A stretch of DNA of 6,536 bases from GCA-002708315 sp964460905 (GCA_964460905.1 CAYWRM010000080.1:1-6536); one strand, 5' to 3'. Counted from the first letter of the stretch, positions 1 through 6,365 are shown. Numbers and translations: made by a program. The notes: a model not told the origin generated them from the letters alone.

Positions 1-276
1 AGAAAAGACACAAGACTTGCAGCTTTAGCTCTTATTGTTGCCTTTTTGTATGGCAGTATGATTTGGGGAGTATTTCCTGATTTTTTTCCAAAGGAAAAAA
101 ATATAAGCTGGGAAGGGCATCTTGGCGGGGCAGTCGCTGGTTTGGTATTAGCCTTATATTATCGAAATTCGGGACCTAAGCGGAAACAATATTCATGGGA
201 AATTGAAGATGATATACAGGATGATGACGATGAAAAGGGGTATTGGGAGATTGATGAGAATTCTTCACATACATAG
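1..276 (+). CDS. Rhomboid family intramembrane serine protease, C-terminal part (5' end outside window)
   Basis: The reading frame is open from the first base, so the start lies upstream and only 91 residues are visible. Residues 6-29 form a hydrophobic segment. Residues 36-54 (SWEGHLGGAVAGLVLALYY) match the last membrane helix of rhomboids, where the His (H40 here) is the catalytic-dyad partner of a serine that would lie before the window. The helix is followed by a basic stretch and then a very acidic tail (EIEDDIQDDDDEKGYWEID), a layout I associate with Bacteroidota rhomboids. The family cleaves membrane proteins within the bilayer; the substrate cannot be inferred. The gene ends at a TAG 13 bases before a strong hairpin terminator and converges with the PEGA-like gene. 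The family call is firm; catalytic activity is unproven because the serine is not visible. Confidence 0.9.
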   Translation, partial: RKDTRLAALALIVAFLYGSMIWGVFPDFFPKEKNISWEGHLGGAVAGLVLALYYRNSGPKRKQYSWEIEDDIQDDDDEKGYWEIDENSSHT

Positions 277-289
277 ATTGTATAAATTC

Positions 290-325
290 AAAAAAGCGTT
301 ATCAGTTTCATGATAACGCTTTTTT
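290..325. terminator. Bidirectional intrinsic terminator between convergent genes
   Basis: A perfect 15-bp inverted repeat (AAAAAAGCGTTATCA at 290-304, its complement at 311-325) encloses a 6-base loop. The A-run at one foot and the T-run at the other give a U-tract to transcripts from either direction. It lies between the rhomboid stop (276) and the stop of the minus-strand gene (342), so it can end both transcripts. Confidence 0.93.
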
Positions 326-341
326 AAAAAAGAATTCTATT

Positions 342-1025
342 CTATTTGTTTAATCTCGATTGTAATTCATCAAATACGTTACCGTATTTTCTTAGTACCC
401 TGTCCCATTCACGATAAAGCTCATCACTTTTAACACTAGTTCCTGGTGCTCTTGATTCTTCGCTAACAAGTTTAACTTTGTAGGTTAAAGGATCTGTATC
501 GCCTAGTTTAATAATCAGACGTGTTCGGATTGTGTTTTGTTTAAATGTTTGAATAACCCAAGATGTTCTCAAGTAGCCTGTTTCTCTATCAGTAACTTCA
601 ATAACATCAAAATAAGATGTTATTATCATGCTAATAAGTTTCCAAGCATCTACCTCATCCATGGTGGTTTTTAACTCAATGTCGATATTTGCAATATCTG
701 TTTGAATGGATGCATCATATGCATCATCACGTTTCATCTCTATATAGTGTGTTTTTGGTGGCGTAGCACTGTGTTTTTTATTACAGAATGTAATTTTTTC
801 AACTAAAAATCCTACTTTAGTTACCTTAACAGTAACACAACTATTACTTAAAATTAATACTTCAGCATTTCCTTTTCCCATAAGTTTTCCATCAATATAG
901 ATTTCTGCATCGGTTTCAGAAGCGCTTAGCTGAACCTTCTTTTTACCTGCAAAGGCATCTATAGAAAAAATTGTACTTATAAAAAATATTACTATTATAC
1001 TTATAAAAGTGTAATTTCTTTTCAT
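342..1025 (-). CDS. Secreted PEGA-like domain protein of unknown function
   Basis: The 227-residue protein begins with a lysine/arginine start and a hydrophobic core (residues 5-22), followed by AFA before GKKK at about 26/27, which fits signal peptidase I cleavage. No lipobox cysteine is present. Residues 30-82 resemble a PEGA-type beta domain (ETDAEIYIDGKLMGKG, then VTVKVTKVGFLVEKITF), a fold seen in bacterial surface proteins and often thought to bind other envelope components. It has two cysteines (63 and 81) that could pair outside the cytoplasm. Residues 108-226 form a second alpha/beta region (DAWKLISMIITSYFDVIEVTD, TGYLRTSWVIQTF) that I do not recognise. The gene has its own -7 box upstream and shares a terminator with the rhomboid gene. 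Export is well supported; the role is unknown. Confidence 0.82.
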   Translation of the reverse strand: MKRNYTFISIIVIFFISTIFSIDAFAGKKKVQLSASETDAEIYIDGKLMGKGNAEVLILSNSCVTVKVTKVGFLVEKITFCNKKHSATPPKTHYIEMKRDDAYDASIQTDIANIDIELKTTMDEVDAWKLISMIITSYFDVIEVTDRETGYLRTSWVIQTFKQNTIRTRLIIKLGDTDPLTYKVKLVSEESRAPGTSVKSDELYREWDRVLRKYGNVFDELQSRLNK

Positions 1026-1056
1026 GATGTATTTTTTTAGATTAACTTTTGTTTAG

Positions 1057-1064
1057 CAAAGATA
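1057..1064 (-). promoter_or_regulatory. Candidate -7 box for the PEGA-like gene
   Basis: On the minus strand the sequence reads TATCTTTG, an exact match to the Bacteroidota -7 consensus TAnnTTTG, ending 31 bases before the ATG at 1025. I see no clear TTTG -33 partner at standard spacing, so this is a one-element match. It implies that the gene can be transcribed separately from the acyltransferase, whose stop lies 99 bases upstream of this start. Confidence 0.5.
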
Positions 1065-1124
1065 GCTAAAAATTGTGTGAGTCGCTAATATTGATTTGAA
1101 ATTCATTTCTTTGATTATCACAAT

Positions 1125-1673
1125 TTACTCATTTAAATTAAATTTTTCCGGATATTTACCTTTCATTCCCCTGTAAAAATCCTCAATTTCTTTAAAGTCT
1201 TTTTCAACATCACCTGTAGGATAAAAAGGAGGGGCAATACCTGCTATTTTTGTCTCAAAATCAATGAAGCATAGTAGTATTGGAACTTTAGCTTGAACTG
1301 CAATATGATAAAACCCCATTTTCCATTTATTACTTAGTTTTCTTGTTCCTTCGGGTGTAATACCCAGAAACATCGGATCGTATTCTTTAAACATATTTGC
1401 AACTTGTAGAACTTTACTGCTCGCTCTACTTCTGTCAACTGGTATTCCTCCTGCTTTTTTTAACAATCCAGCTATGGGCCATTTGAAAGCTTCTTTTTTA
1501 ATCAACAACCTTATGGGAATCTTATGAATCCAGCAGTAAAGTCTTCCTATCCAGAAATCCCAATTACTAGTATGTGGAGCAATAAGAAATATGGCTTTTG
1601 TTAAATCTTTAGGGACCCCTCCCTCATATTTCCATCCAATAATGAAATAGATTAATCTTGATAGTGTTCTCAT
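1125..1673 (-). CDS. PlsC-type lysophospholipid/1-acylglycerol-phosphate acyltransferase family protein
   Basis: The 182-residue protein carries the blocks of the glycerolipid acyltransferase (PlsC/LPLAT) family in order. HTSNWD at residues 34-39 is the catalytic H-x4-D motif, GGIPVDR at 75-81 is block II, and PEGTR at 107-111 is block III, which binds the glycerophosphate head. It is shorter than classical PlsC (about 240 residues) but typical of the compact Bacteroidota paralogues. The family moves an acyl chain from acyl-ACP or acyl-CoA to a lysophospholipid or related acceptor at the inner face of the membrane; the acceptor here is not certain. The start lies 43 bases after the response regulator stop on the same strand, so the two genes are probably cotranscribed. 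A CTATTATCCCA motif lies 10 bases before the ATG. All catalytic residues are present. Confidence 0.9.
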   Translation of the reverse strand: MRTLSRLIYFIIGWKYEGGVPKDLTKAIFLIAPHTSNWDFWIGRLYCWIHKIPIRLLIKKEAFKWPIAGLLKKAGGIPVDRSRASSKVLQVANMFKEYDPMFLGITPEGTRKLSNKWKMGFYHIAVQAKVPILLCFIDFETKIAGIAPPFYPTGDVEKDFKEIEDFYRGMKGKYPEKFNLNE

Positions 1674-1684
1674 ATATAGCTAAT

Positions 1685-1695
1685 TGGGATAATAG
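1685..1695 (-). promoter_or_regulatory. CTATTATCCCA motif upstream of the acyltransferase
   Basis: On the minus strand this reads CTATTATCCCA, ending 11 bases before the acyltransferase ATG. It is a shortened version of the 14-base CTATTTTTATCCCA element found twice in the divergent spacer at 2107-2173. It could be an internal promoter or operator. Support is similarity and position only. Confidence 0.3.
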
Positions 1696-1716
1696 TCAAT
1701 TTATTATTGATAAAAT

Positions 1717-2085
1717 TTATAATGTTAGTAGGGAATTTACTCTGTTAATTAATTCACTAATATTTACCGGTTTTTCATATGCAGCCTTAGCTCCCAATTT
1801 TAAGGCGTTATCTAAATAGTTAACTGCATTTCCCATACCACCACCTGAAACGGCAATAATTTTGACGTTTCTGTCGGTAGCTTTAAGTTTAAGTATGGTT
1901 TCAATACCTTCTTGTTCAGGCATTATTATATCAAGGATAACAACATCAGGGTTATTCTCCAAATACAATTCCTGACCTTCAATACCATTTTTAGCAATTA
2001 GTACATCGTGACCAACATTTTCAAGTGCTCGTTTTAGTACTTCACGTATATTTTGTTCGTCATCAACTACTAAAATTTTCCCCAT
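1717..2085 (-). CDS. Stand-alone receiver-domain response regulator (CheY-like)
   Basis: From the ATG at 2085 the product is 122 residues and consists only of a receiver domain. Visible key residues are the acidic pair D8-D9 in ILVVDDE, the phosphoacceptor D52 in VVILDIIMP, S80 in IIAVSGGG, and K105-P106 in YEKPV. No DNA-binding or enzymatic output domain follows, so it should act by protein contact or phosphotransfer, as CheY/Spo0F-type regulators do. I chose the ATG at 2085 because the fold begins two residues later; an in-frame GTG at 2133 would add 16 residues (DYLSIFIPPNLNKKV...) that do not belong to the domain and are read through one arm of an inverted repeat. The cognate kinase is not in the window. 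It is probably the first gene of an operon with the acyltransferase and is divergent from the DUF4301 gene. Confidence 0.93.
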   Translation of the reverse strand: MGKILVVDDEQNIREVLKRALENVGHDVLIAKNGIEGQELYLENNPDVVILDIIMPEQEGIETILKLKATDRNVKIIAVSGGGMGNAVNYLDNALKLGAKAAYEKPVNISELINRVNSLLTL

Positions 2086-2106
2086 TACTTTTTTATTTAA
2101 ATTTGG

Positions 2107-2173
2107 TGGGATAAAAATAGACAAATAATCCACAGCAATGTTTTAACTCAAATAAATTGCTATTTTTATCCCA
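2107..2173. promoter_or_regulatory. Perfect 14-bp inverted repeat in the divergent promoter region
   Basis: TGGGATAAAAATAG (2107-2120) and its exact complement CTATTTTTATCCCA (2160-2173) are separated by 39 bases in the spacer between the response regulator (start 2085, minus) and DUF4301 (start 2189, plus). Read outward, each arm contains TATTTTTA, seven of eight bases of the Bacteroidota -7 box TAnnTTTG, ending 26 (minus) and 20 (plus) bases before the two start codons. The repeat therefore could be two matched divergent promoters, a two-site operator, or both. No good -33 element was found on either side. Confidence 0.6.
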
Positions 2174-2188
2174 AAATAAAATGAAATT

Positions 2189-3745
2189 ATGTTTACAGAT
2201 AAAGATTTAACTCAAATAATAGCAAAGGGGCAGACTCCCGAGGATATTGAGAAACAAATTAACAATTTTGTTAAAGGATTCCCATACATTATACTAAAAG
2301 CCCCTGCTACACCTGAAAATGGACTTAATAGTTATAGTGCTGATGAAGCAAAAGCATTGGCCGATTATTTTGATGATAATTATAAAGATTATGAGATACT
2401 GAAATTTGTACCTGCCTCAGGTGCTGCAAGTAGGATGTTTAAGCAACTGTTTGAATTCAGGCAGAGTTATAATAAAACTAAAAGTGATATCGAATTATAT
2501 AAAAGTGATAAGGGTTTTAACTCAGTGTTTAATTTTTTTAGCAACATAGAGAAGTTCGCTTTTTATAATCAGCTTAATAAACTAATGGCTGATGATGGAT
2601 TTGAGCTAGATAAGTTAATTAACGATTACGATTTTAATCCAATACTCGACTATTTTATCACAAATAAGGGTATGGATTATGCAAGCCGTCCTAAAGGGCT
2701 GTTGTTGTTTCATGATTATCCTGATGGGCCAAGATTGTCAGTAGAAGAGCATCTTGTAGAAGGTGCAAATTATTCCACCGATATTAACAAAGTGTCCAGA
2801 GTGCATCTAACAGTTTCTCCGGAGCATCAAAATAAATTTGAAGAAGCTGTAGTTACTAAAAAAGGAAAATTTGAACTGAAGTATAATGTTAGTTTTGATG
2901 TTACTTTCTCACAGCAAAAACCTACTACCGATATTATTGCAGTTACTCCTGATAATAAACCTTTTAGAGATAAGAATGGTAGTATATTGTTCAGGCCAGG
3001 TGGTCACGGCGCTCTAATAGAAAATTTGAATGACATTAATGGAGAGATAATATTTGTAAAGAATATTGACAATATTGTCCCTGACAGGTTGCGCGATACT
3101 ACTTATTTATACAAAAAAGTTATTGGGGGATTATTATTTAAACTTCAAGATACTACCTTTGAGTATCTCGAAATGTTAGATAGTGGTGATGTGTCAGAAG
3201 ATGAGTTAGTTGAAATTCTGAATTTTGCTAAGAATGAACTGAAAATATTTATTCCGGATGCCTATTCAGGATATGACCATATGGATAAAGTTGACTTTTT
3301 ATTTAACAAACTTAACAGACCCATACGCGTTTGTGGGATGGTTAAAAATGAAGGTGAGCCCGGAGGTGGACCATTCTGGGTAATTGATGGTGATGATAAT
3401 CAATCGTTACAAATTGTTGAGTCATCGCAGATGGATTTAAACGATGAGGCTCAAAAAGAGATTGTTTCAAGATCTACTCATTTTAATCCTGTGGATTTGG
3501 TATGTGGGGTTAGAGATTTTAGAGGAAACAATTTTAACTTAGGTGAATTCGTTGATCCAAAAACAGGTTTTATTTCTCTAAAATCTCAAAATGGAGAATC
3601 GCTGAAAGCACAAGAATTACCCGGGTTATGGAATGGTGCTATGGCCGACTGGATAACAATCTTTGTTGAAGCACCCATTATTACATTTAATCCTGTAAAA
3701 ACTATAAACGATTTGTTGAGACCGCAGCACCAAACAGAAGGATAG
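2189..3745 (+). CDS. DUF4301 family protein, nucleotidyltransferase-like
   Basis: The 518-residue protein matches my recollection of the DUF4301 family, found mostly in Bacteroidota and about this long. No signal peptide or membrane segment is seen, so it should be cytoplasmic. Conserved-looking blocks are PASGAASRMFK (75-85), RPGGHGALIENL (269-280), KNIDN (291-295), GMVKNEGEPGGGPFW (383-397), FNPVDLVCG (432-440) and LPGLWNGAMADW (477-488). The glycine-rich block near residue 78, the PGGHGAL block and the NIDN block are arranged like the nucleotide and sugar-phosphate sites of UDP-sugar pyrophosphorylases (GT-A-like fold); this analogy is my inference, and the substrate is unknown. It is divergent from the response regulator with a shared inverted repeat between them, and trmH follows 77 bases later. 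The family call is strong; the activity is not established. Confidence 0.88.
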   Translation: MFTDKDLTQIIAKGQTPEDIEKQINNFVKGFPYIILKAPATPENGLNSYSADEAKALADYFDDNYKDYEILKFVPASGAASRMFKQLFEFRQSYNKTKSDIELYKSDKGFNSVFNFFSNIEKFAFYNQLNKLMADDGFELDKLINDYDFNPILDYFITNKGMDYASRPKGLLLFHDYPDGPRLSVEEHLVEGANYSTDINKVSRVHLTVSPEHQNKFEEAVVTKKGKFELKYNVSFDVTFSQQKPTTDIIAVTPDNKPFRDKNGSILFRPGGHGALIENLNDINGEIIFVKNIDNIVPDRLRDTTYLYKKVIGGLLFKLQDTTFEYLEMLDSGDVSEDELVEILNFAKNELKIFIPDAYSGYDHMDKVDFLFNKLNRPIRVCGMVKNEGEPGGGPFWVIDGDDNQSLQIVESSQMDLNDEAQKEIVSRSTHFNPVDLVCGVRDFRGNNFNLGEFVDPKTGFISLKSQNGESLKAQELPGLWNGAMADWITIFVEAPIITFNPVKTINDLLRPQHQTEG

Positions 3746-3758
3746 TTTTTTTTATCAA

Positions 3759-3786
3759 CAAGAACCAGGACACAAGAACCAAGACA
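3759..3786 (+). repeat. Tandem heptad-type repeat (CAAGAAC family) upstream of trmH
   Basis: Two adjacent 14-base units, CAAGAACCAGGACA and CAAGAACCAAGACA, differ at one base. Each splits into two heptads (CAAGAAC + CARGACA), giving four units of 7 bases. It sits between the DUF4301 stop and trmH. Similar CAAGAAC-like heptads are, as I recall, scattered in spacers of Bacteroidota genomes. Confidence 0.6.
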
Positions 3787-3822
3787 TGTATTTTTACTGC
3801 TTAACAAACAAACGATGAAAAT

Positions 3823-4509
3823 ATGGATTACGATAGTCCAACAAAGGAAAAGCTTCTAAACCACTTATTGAGTTTTGTTTCGGAAGAAAGAAAAAAGCGA
3901 TTTAACGAAGTACTGCAACACCGAACCCGCTATATTGCAGTTGTTTTGGAAGACATATACCAACCCCATAATGCCAGTGCAGTATTACGGTCGTGTGACT
4001 TAACAGGTGTACAGGATGTTCATATTATTGAAAACAAGAATGAATATGAAGTAAATCCGGAAGTTGCACTTGGATCATCAAAATGGCTTAGTTTAGTTAA
4101 ATACAACAGCAAAGAAAATAATACAACCGATGCAATAAAGTCACTAAAGAAAGAAGGATATATTATTGTTGCTACAACTCCACATAAAGATGCCAGAAAC
4201 TTAGACAGTTTACCGTTAGATAATAAAGTAGCAATAATGTTTGGTACAGAGCTTACCGGACTCTCTGAGGCAGCAATAAATTCTGCAGATGTTAATTTAA
4301 GAATTCCAATGTATGGGTTTACAGAGAGCTATAATATTTCTGTATCTGCAGCAATAACATTGTTTACTCTTTCTCAAAGGTTAAGAAAAAGTAATATTAA
4401 CTGGGAACTAAGTAGTGATGAAGTAATTGACACTTTACTTGAGTGGGCACGCAGATCGATATTAAAATCGGAAATTGTTGAAAAACACTTTATCAATAAT
4501 GTGATGTAA
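3823..4509 (+). CDS. trmH: TrmH-type tRNA (guanosine-2'-O-)methyltransferase, SPOUT/SpoU family
   Basis: The 228-residue protein carries the three SpoU motifs of the knotted SPOUT fold: HNASAVLRSCDLTGV (49-63) with N50 and the catalytic-type R56, FGTELTGLSE (140-149), and IPMYGFTESYNISVSAA (161-177) with N171. These form the S-adenosylmethionine pocket and the dimer interface. The length is almost that of E. coli TrmH (229), and both the N-terminal helix (KLLNHLLSFVSEERKKRF) and the C-terminal helix (EWARRSILKSEIVEKHF) of the TrmH subgroup are present. TrmH methylates the 2'-OH of G18 in the tRNA D-loop. An ATG at 3815 is out of frame, so 3823 is the start. It may be cotranscribed with DUF4301, though a heptad repeat lies between them. 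Another 2'-O-methylation target is possible but less likely given the TrmH-type ends. Confidence 0.92.
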   Translation: MDYDSPTKEKLLNHLLSFVSEERKKRFNEVLQHRTRYIAVVLEDIYQPHNASAVLRSCDLTGVQDVHIIENKNEYEVNPEVALGSSKWLSLVKYNSKENNTTDAIKSLKKEGYIIVATTPHKDARNLDSLPLDNKVAIMFGTELTGLSEAAINSADVNLRIPMYGFTESYNISVSAAITLFTLSQRLRKSNINWELSSDEVIDTLLEWARRSILKSEIVEKHFINNVM

Positions 4510-4649
4510 TACTGAAAAAACCGGTCAATGCTGTTTAGGCATACCGCCATGTATGCTTTATGGAACTCATTATACATGCATCCCCTATTAATACTCACTT
4601 TTATTTTATTTAATTGTTGTATGGTTGTGGTTTGAATGTTATTTATTTA

Positions 4650-4677
4650 TATATTTGTAAGCAAATTGTGAGCAAAT
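4650..4677 (+). promoter_or_regulatory. Integrase -7 box overlapped by two tandem 11-bp repeats
   Basis: TATATTTG (4650-4657) matches the Bacteroidota -7 consensus TAnnTTTG exactly and ends 18 bases before the integrase ATG. Overlapping it are two head-to-tail 11-base units, TTGTAAGCAAA (4655-4665) and TTGTGAGCAAA (4666-4676), one mismatch apart and one helical turn in period. They cover the box end, the expected transcription start and the first base of the start codon. This suggests an operator or recombinase arm site. Confidence 0.5.
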
Positions 4678-5929
4678 GGCAACTCTTATTCGTCTGACTT
4701 TAGATACTAGGCGTGTGAAATCTGATGATTCATACCCAATAGTTTTCCGTATTACGCACAACCGGGTGCAAACTACAATTAAAACAAGTTATAGTGTCGA
4801 AGAAAAGTATTGGGACAAAAAAAAACTAGCAATTAAAAAAGGTTCAGAATACAAAAACCGAACTGCAAACATAAATCATTCTCTTAAACAAAAAGAGGCT
4901 GATATGAATAAGGTAATAATTGACCTGGATAATGAAGATAGATTAAGCGACATGCCTATAAGAGAACTTATTAGCATTTTACGAAAGGATAAAATAGACC
5001 AATATACTTTTATTGTTTACACAAACAAGGTTATTGCATTGTTAAAAGCTGATGGGAAATATGGTAATGCACAGGCATATAAAGGTGCTGCTAATTTTTT
5101 TACTAACTACACAATAAAAGATGTAGGGTTTAACGAAATTACACCTAAGTTTCTCGAAAGTATGGAAAGTAAATACATGAGCAACTTTAATAACCATTAC
5201 AATGGGTTAGCGGTATATATGCGTACCGTTAGGGCTATTTATAACAGGGCTATTGCCGATGACATTGCAAGTTTGTTAAATTACCCTTTCAAACAGCGTG
5301 CAAGCGATAAATATAAATATAAAATTAAGAGTGAAAAAACACAGAAAAGAGCTATTAGTAAGGAATATATTAGTCTTATTGAAAATTATGTGCCTGATAT
5401 AAAAGCAAAGGTAAATTTAATAAATGCACGATTATATTTTATGTTCAGTTTTTACTTGAGAGGCATAAATCTTGTTGATATTGCTCACCTGAAGGTTAAA
5501 AATGTTGAAAACGGTGTGTTAGTGTTTAAGCGGGTAAAAACATCACGTACCTATAGAATTAAATTAAACGAGAAAGCAAGAGCAATACTTGTGCATTTTG
5601 GGTTTAAGAAGAAAAAAGCAAACGATTACCTGTTTCCTATTATAAAACGATCAGGCAATGCTGTATTAATGCGAATGGATATTAAAAACGCCAACACATC
5701 AATTAATAAATACCTTAATGTTATTGCAAAAGTCCTTAATATACCTGTTAACCTTACAACTTATGTAAGTCGCCATAGTTGGGCTACAATTGCCGATAAG
5801 GCAGGTGTTAACCGTAGAATCATTTCTAAGGGACTTGGTCATGCTGATTTGGCAACTACCGAAATTTATATTGATGATCTTGTTAGCACCGATGATCTTG
5901 AGGCCGCTGATGAGCTTATAACCGGGTAA
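4676..5929 (+). CDS. Tyrosine recombinase / phage-type integrase (Bacteroidota type)
   Basis: The 417-residue protein has the three-part layout of Bacteroidota site-specific recombinases: an N-terminal arm-binding domain (residues 2-60, with the typical KYWDKKK), a SAM-like core-binding domain (about 108-205) and a catalytic domain (about 225-415). Catalytic residues visible are R262 (YLRGINLVDI), a lysine in VFKRVKTSR (K285 or K288), R366-H367 (YVSRHSWAT), H389 (LGH) and the nucleophile Y398 (TTEIYID). The first His of the usual HxxR box is Y363, a substitution I have seen in other Bacteroidota members. The gene is full length with no frameshift, so the enzyme should be active. Such proteins integrate elements or invert promoters. 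No excisionase, mobilisation or cargo gene is within the window, so its substrate is unknown. Its promoter carries 11-bp tandem repeats. Confidence 0.94.
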   Translation: MATLIRLTLDTRRVKSDDSYPIVFRITHNRVQTTIKTSYSVEEKYWDKKKLAIKKGSEYKNRTANINHSLKQKEADMNKVIIDLDNEDRLSDMPIRELISILRKDKIDQYTFIVYTNKVIALLKADGKYGNAQAYKGAANFFTNYTIKDVGFNEITPKFLESMESKYMSNFNNHYNGLAVYMRTVRAIYNRAIADDIASLLNYPFKQRASDKYKYKIKSEKTQKRAISKEYISLIENYVPDIKAKVNLINARLYFMFSFYLRGINLVDIAHLKVKNVENGVLVFKRVKTSRTYRIKLNEKARAILVHFGFKKKKANDYLFPIIKRSGNAVLMRMDIKNANTSINKYLNVIAKVLNIPVNLTTYVSRHSWATIADKAGVNRRIISKGLGHADLATTEIYIDDLVSTDDLEAADELITG

Positions 5930-6195
5930 CCATTCTCTTTTTGTAGTGAGGTTCTCCCGTATGGGTAATTTCAAACTTTTCCTCCCTTCACATGCAACAA
6001 TTAATACTATAGTTTTTACGACTAATTTCTACAGTAAACTCAAGAACAAAAAACAGATATTATTCTAATCTTTGGCTATCAGATCATTTGATTAACAAAT
6101 TAAAAATATTCAATCGAACGTTGTATCAAATGAGCCGGTTAAGAAGATGGCATTCGATTCTGACTGGTGATTCCCAGGAATTAAAAAAAGAGAGG

Positions 6196-6283
6196 TTATG
6201 GGATTGATATATTCTCAATGATTAACAAAACAACAATAACATATAAGTATTGCCTTTAGAAAAGTAATATCTCTATCCCATAA
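6196..6283. repeat. Imperfect 18-bp inverted repeat (possible structured RNA or operator pair)
   Basis: TTATGGGATTGATATATT (6196-6213) pairs with AATATCTCTATCCCATAA (6266-6283) at 16 of 18 positions around a 52-base loop. The outer nine base pairs are perfect. The arms carry ATCCCA ends like those in the 2107-2173 repeat and have the same relative orientation. No U-run follows, so a terminator is unlikely. Confidence 0.55.
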
Positions 6284-6337
6284 AAGTAATTGCTCACATT
6301 TTGGATTTCTGATAATCTTAATCGAAATAAAGTAATT

Positions 6338-6365
6338 TTTGTGACTTCTGTGTTTCGTTGTGGAA
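6338..6365 (+). repeat. Degenerate heptad-like stretch
   Basis: The sequence can be cut into units TTTGTGA, CTTCTGT, GTTTCGT and TGTGGAA. It resembles TTTGTG/TTCGTG heptad strings that I recall from spacers of Bacteroidota and other genomes. The internal repeat is weak, so the call rests mainly on that recollection. Confidence 0.3.

Noticed and set aside
2086..2133. Longer response regulator starting at GTG 2133
   Set aside because: The extra 16 residues precede the first strand of the receiver fold and cover one arm of the inverted repeat; the ATG at 2085 gives the normal domain start.
3586..3807. Minus-strand open frame opposite the DUF4301 3' end
   Set aside because: It overlaps the strongly supported DUF4301 coding region and its product has no recognisable features.
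4537..4558. Hairpin AGGCATA / TATGCTT after trmH as a terminator
   Set aside because: The stem is seven pairs including a G-T pair, and no U-run follows, so intrinsic termination is doubtful.
4374..4598. Minus-strand open frame opposite the trmH 3' end
   Set aside because: It lies mostly antisense to a conserved gene and looks like a shadow frame.
5699..5974. Minus-strand open frame opposite the integrase 3' end
   Set aside because: It is antisense to the catalytic core of the integrase, and the protein is not recognisable.
6013..6207. Open frame of 64 codons (25 codons from ATG 6130) in the spacer
   Set aside because: A frame of this length is expected by chance in about 500 bases of AT-rich DNA read in six frames, and no family similarity is recognised.
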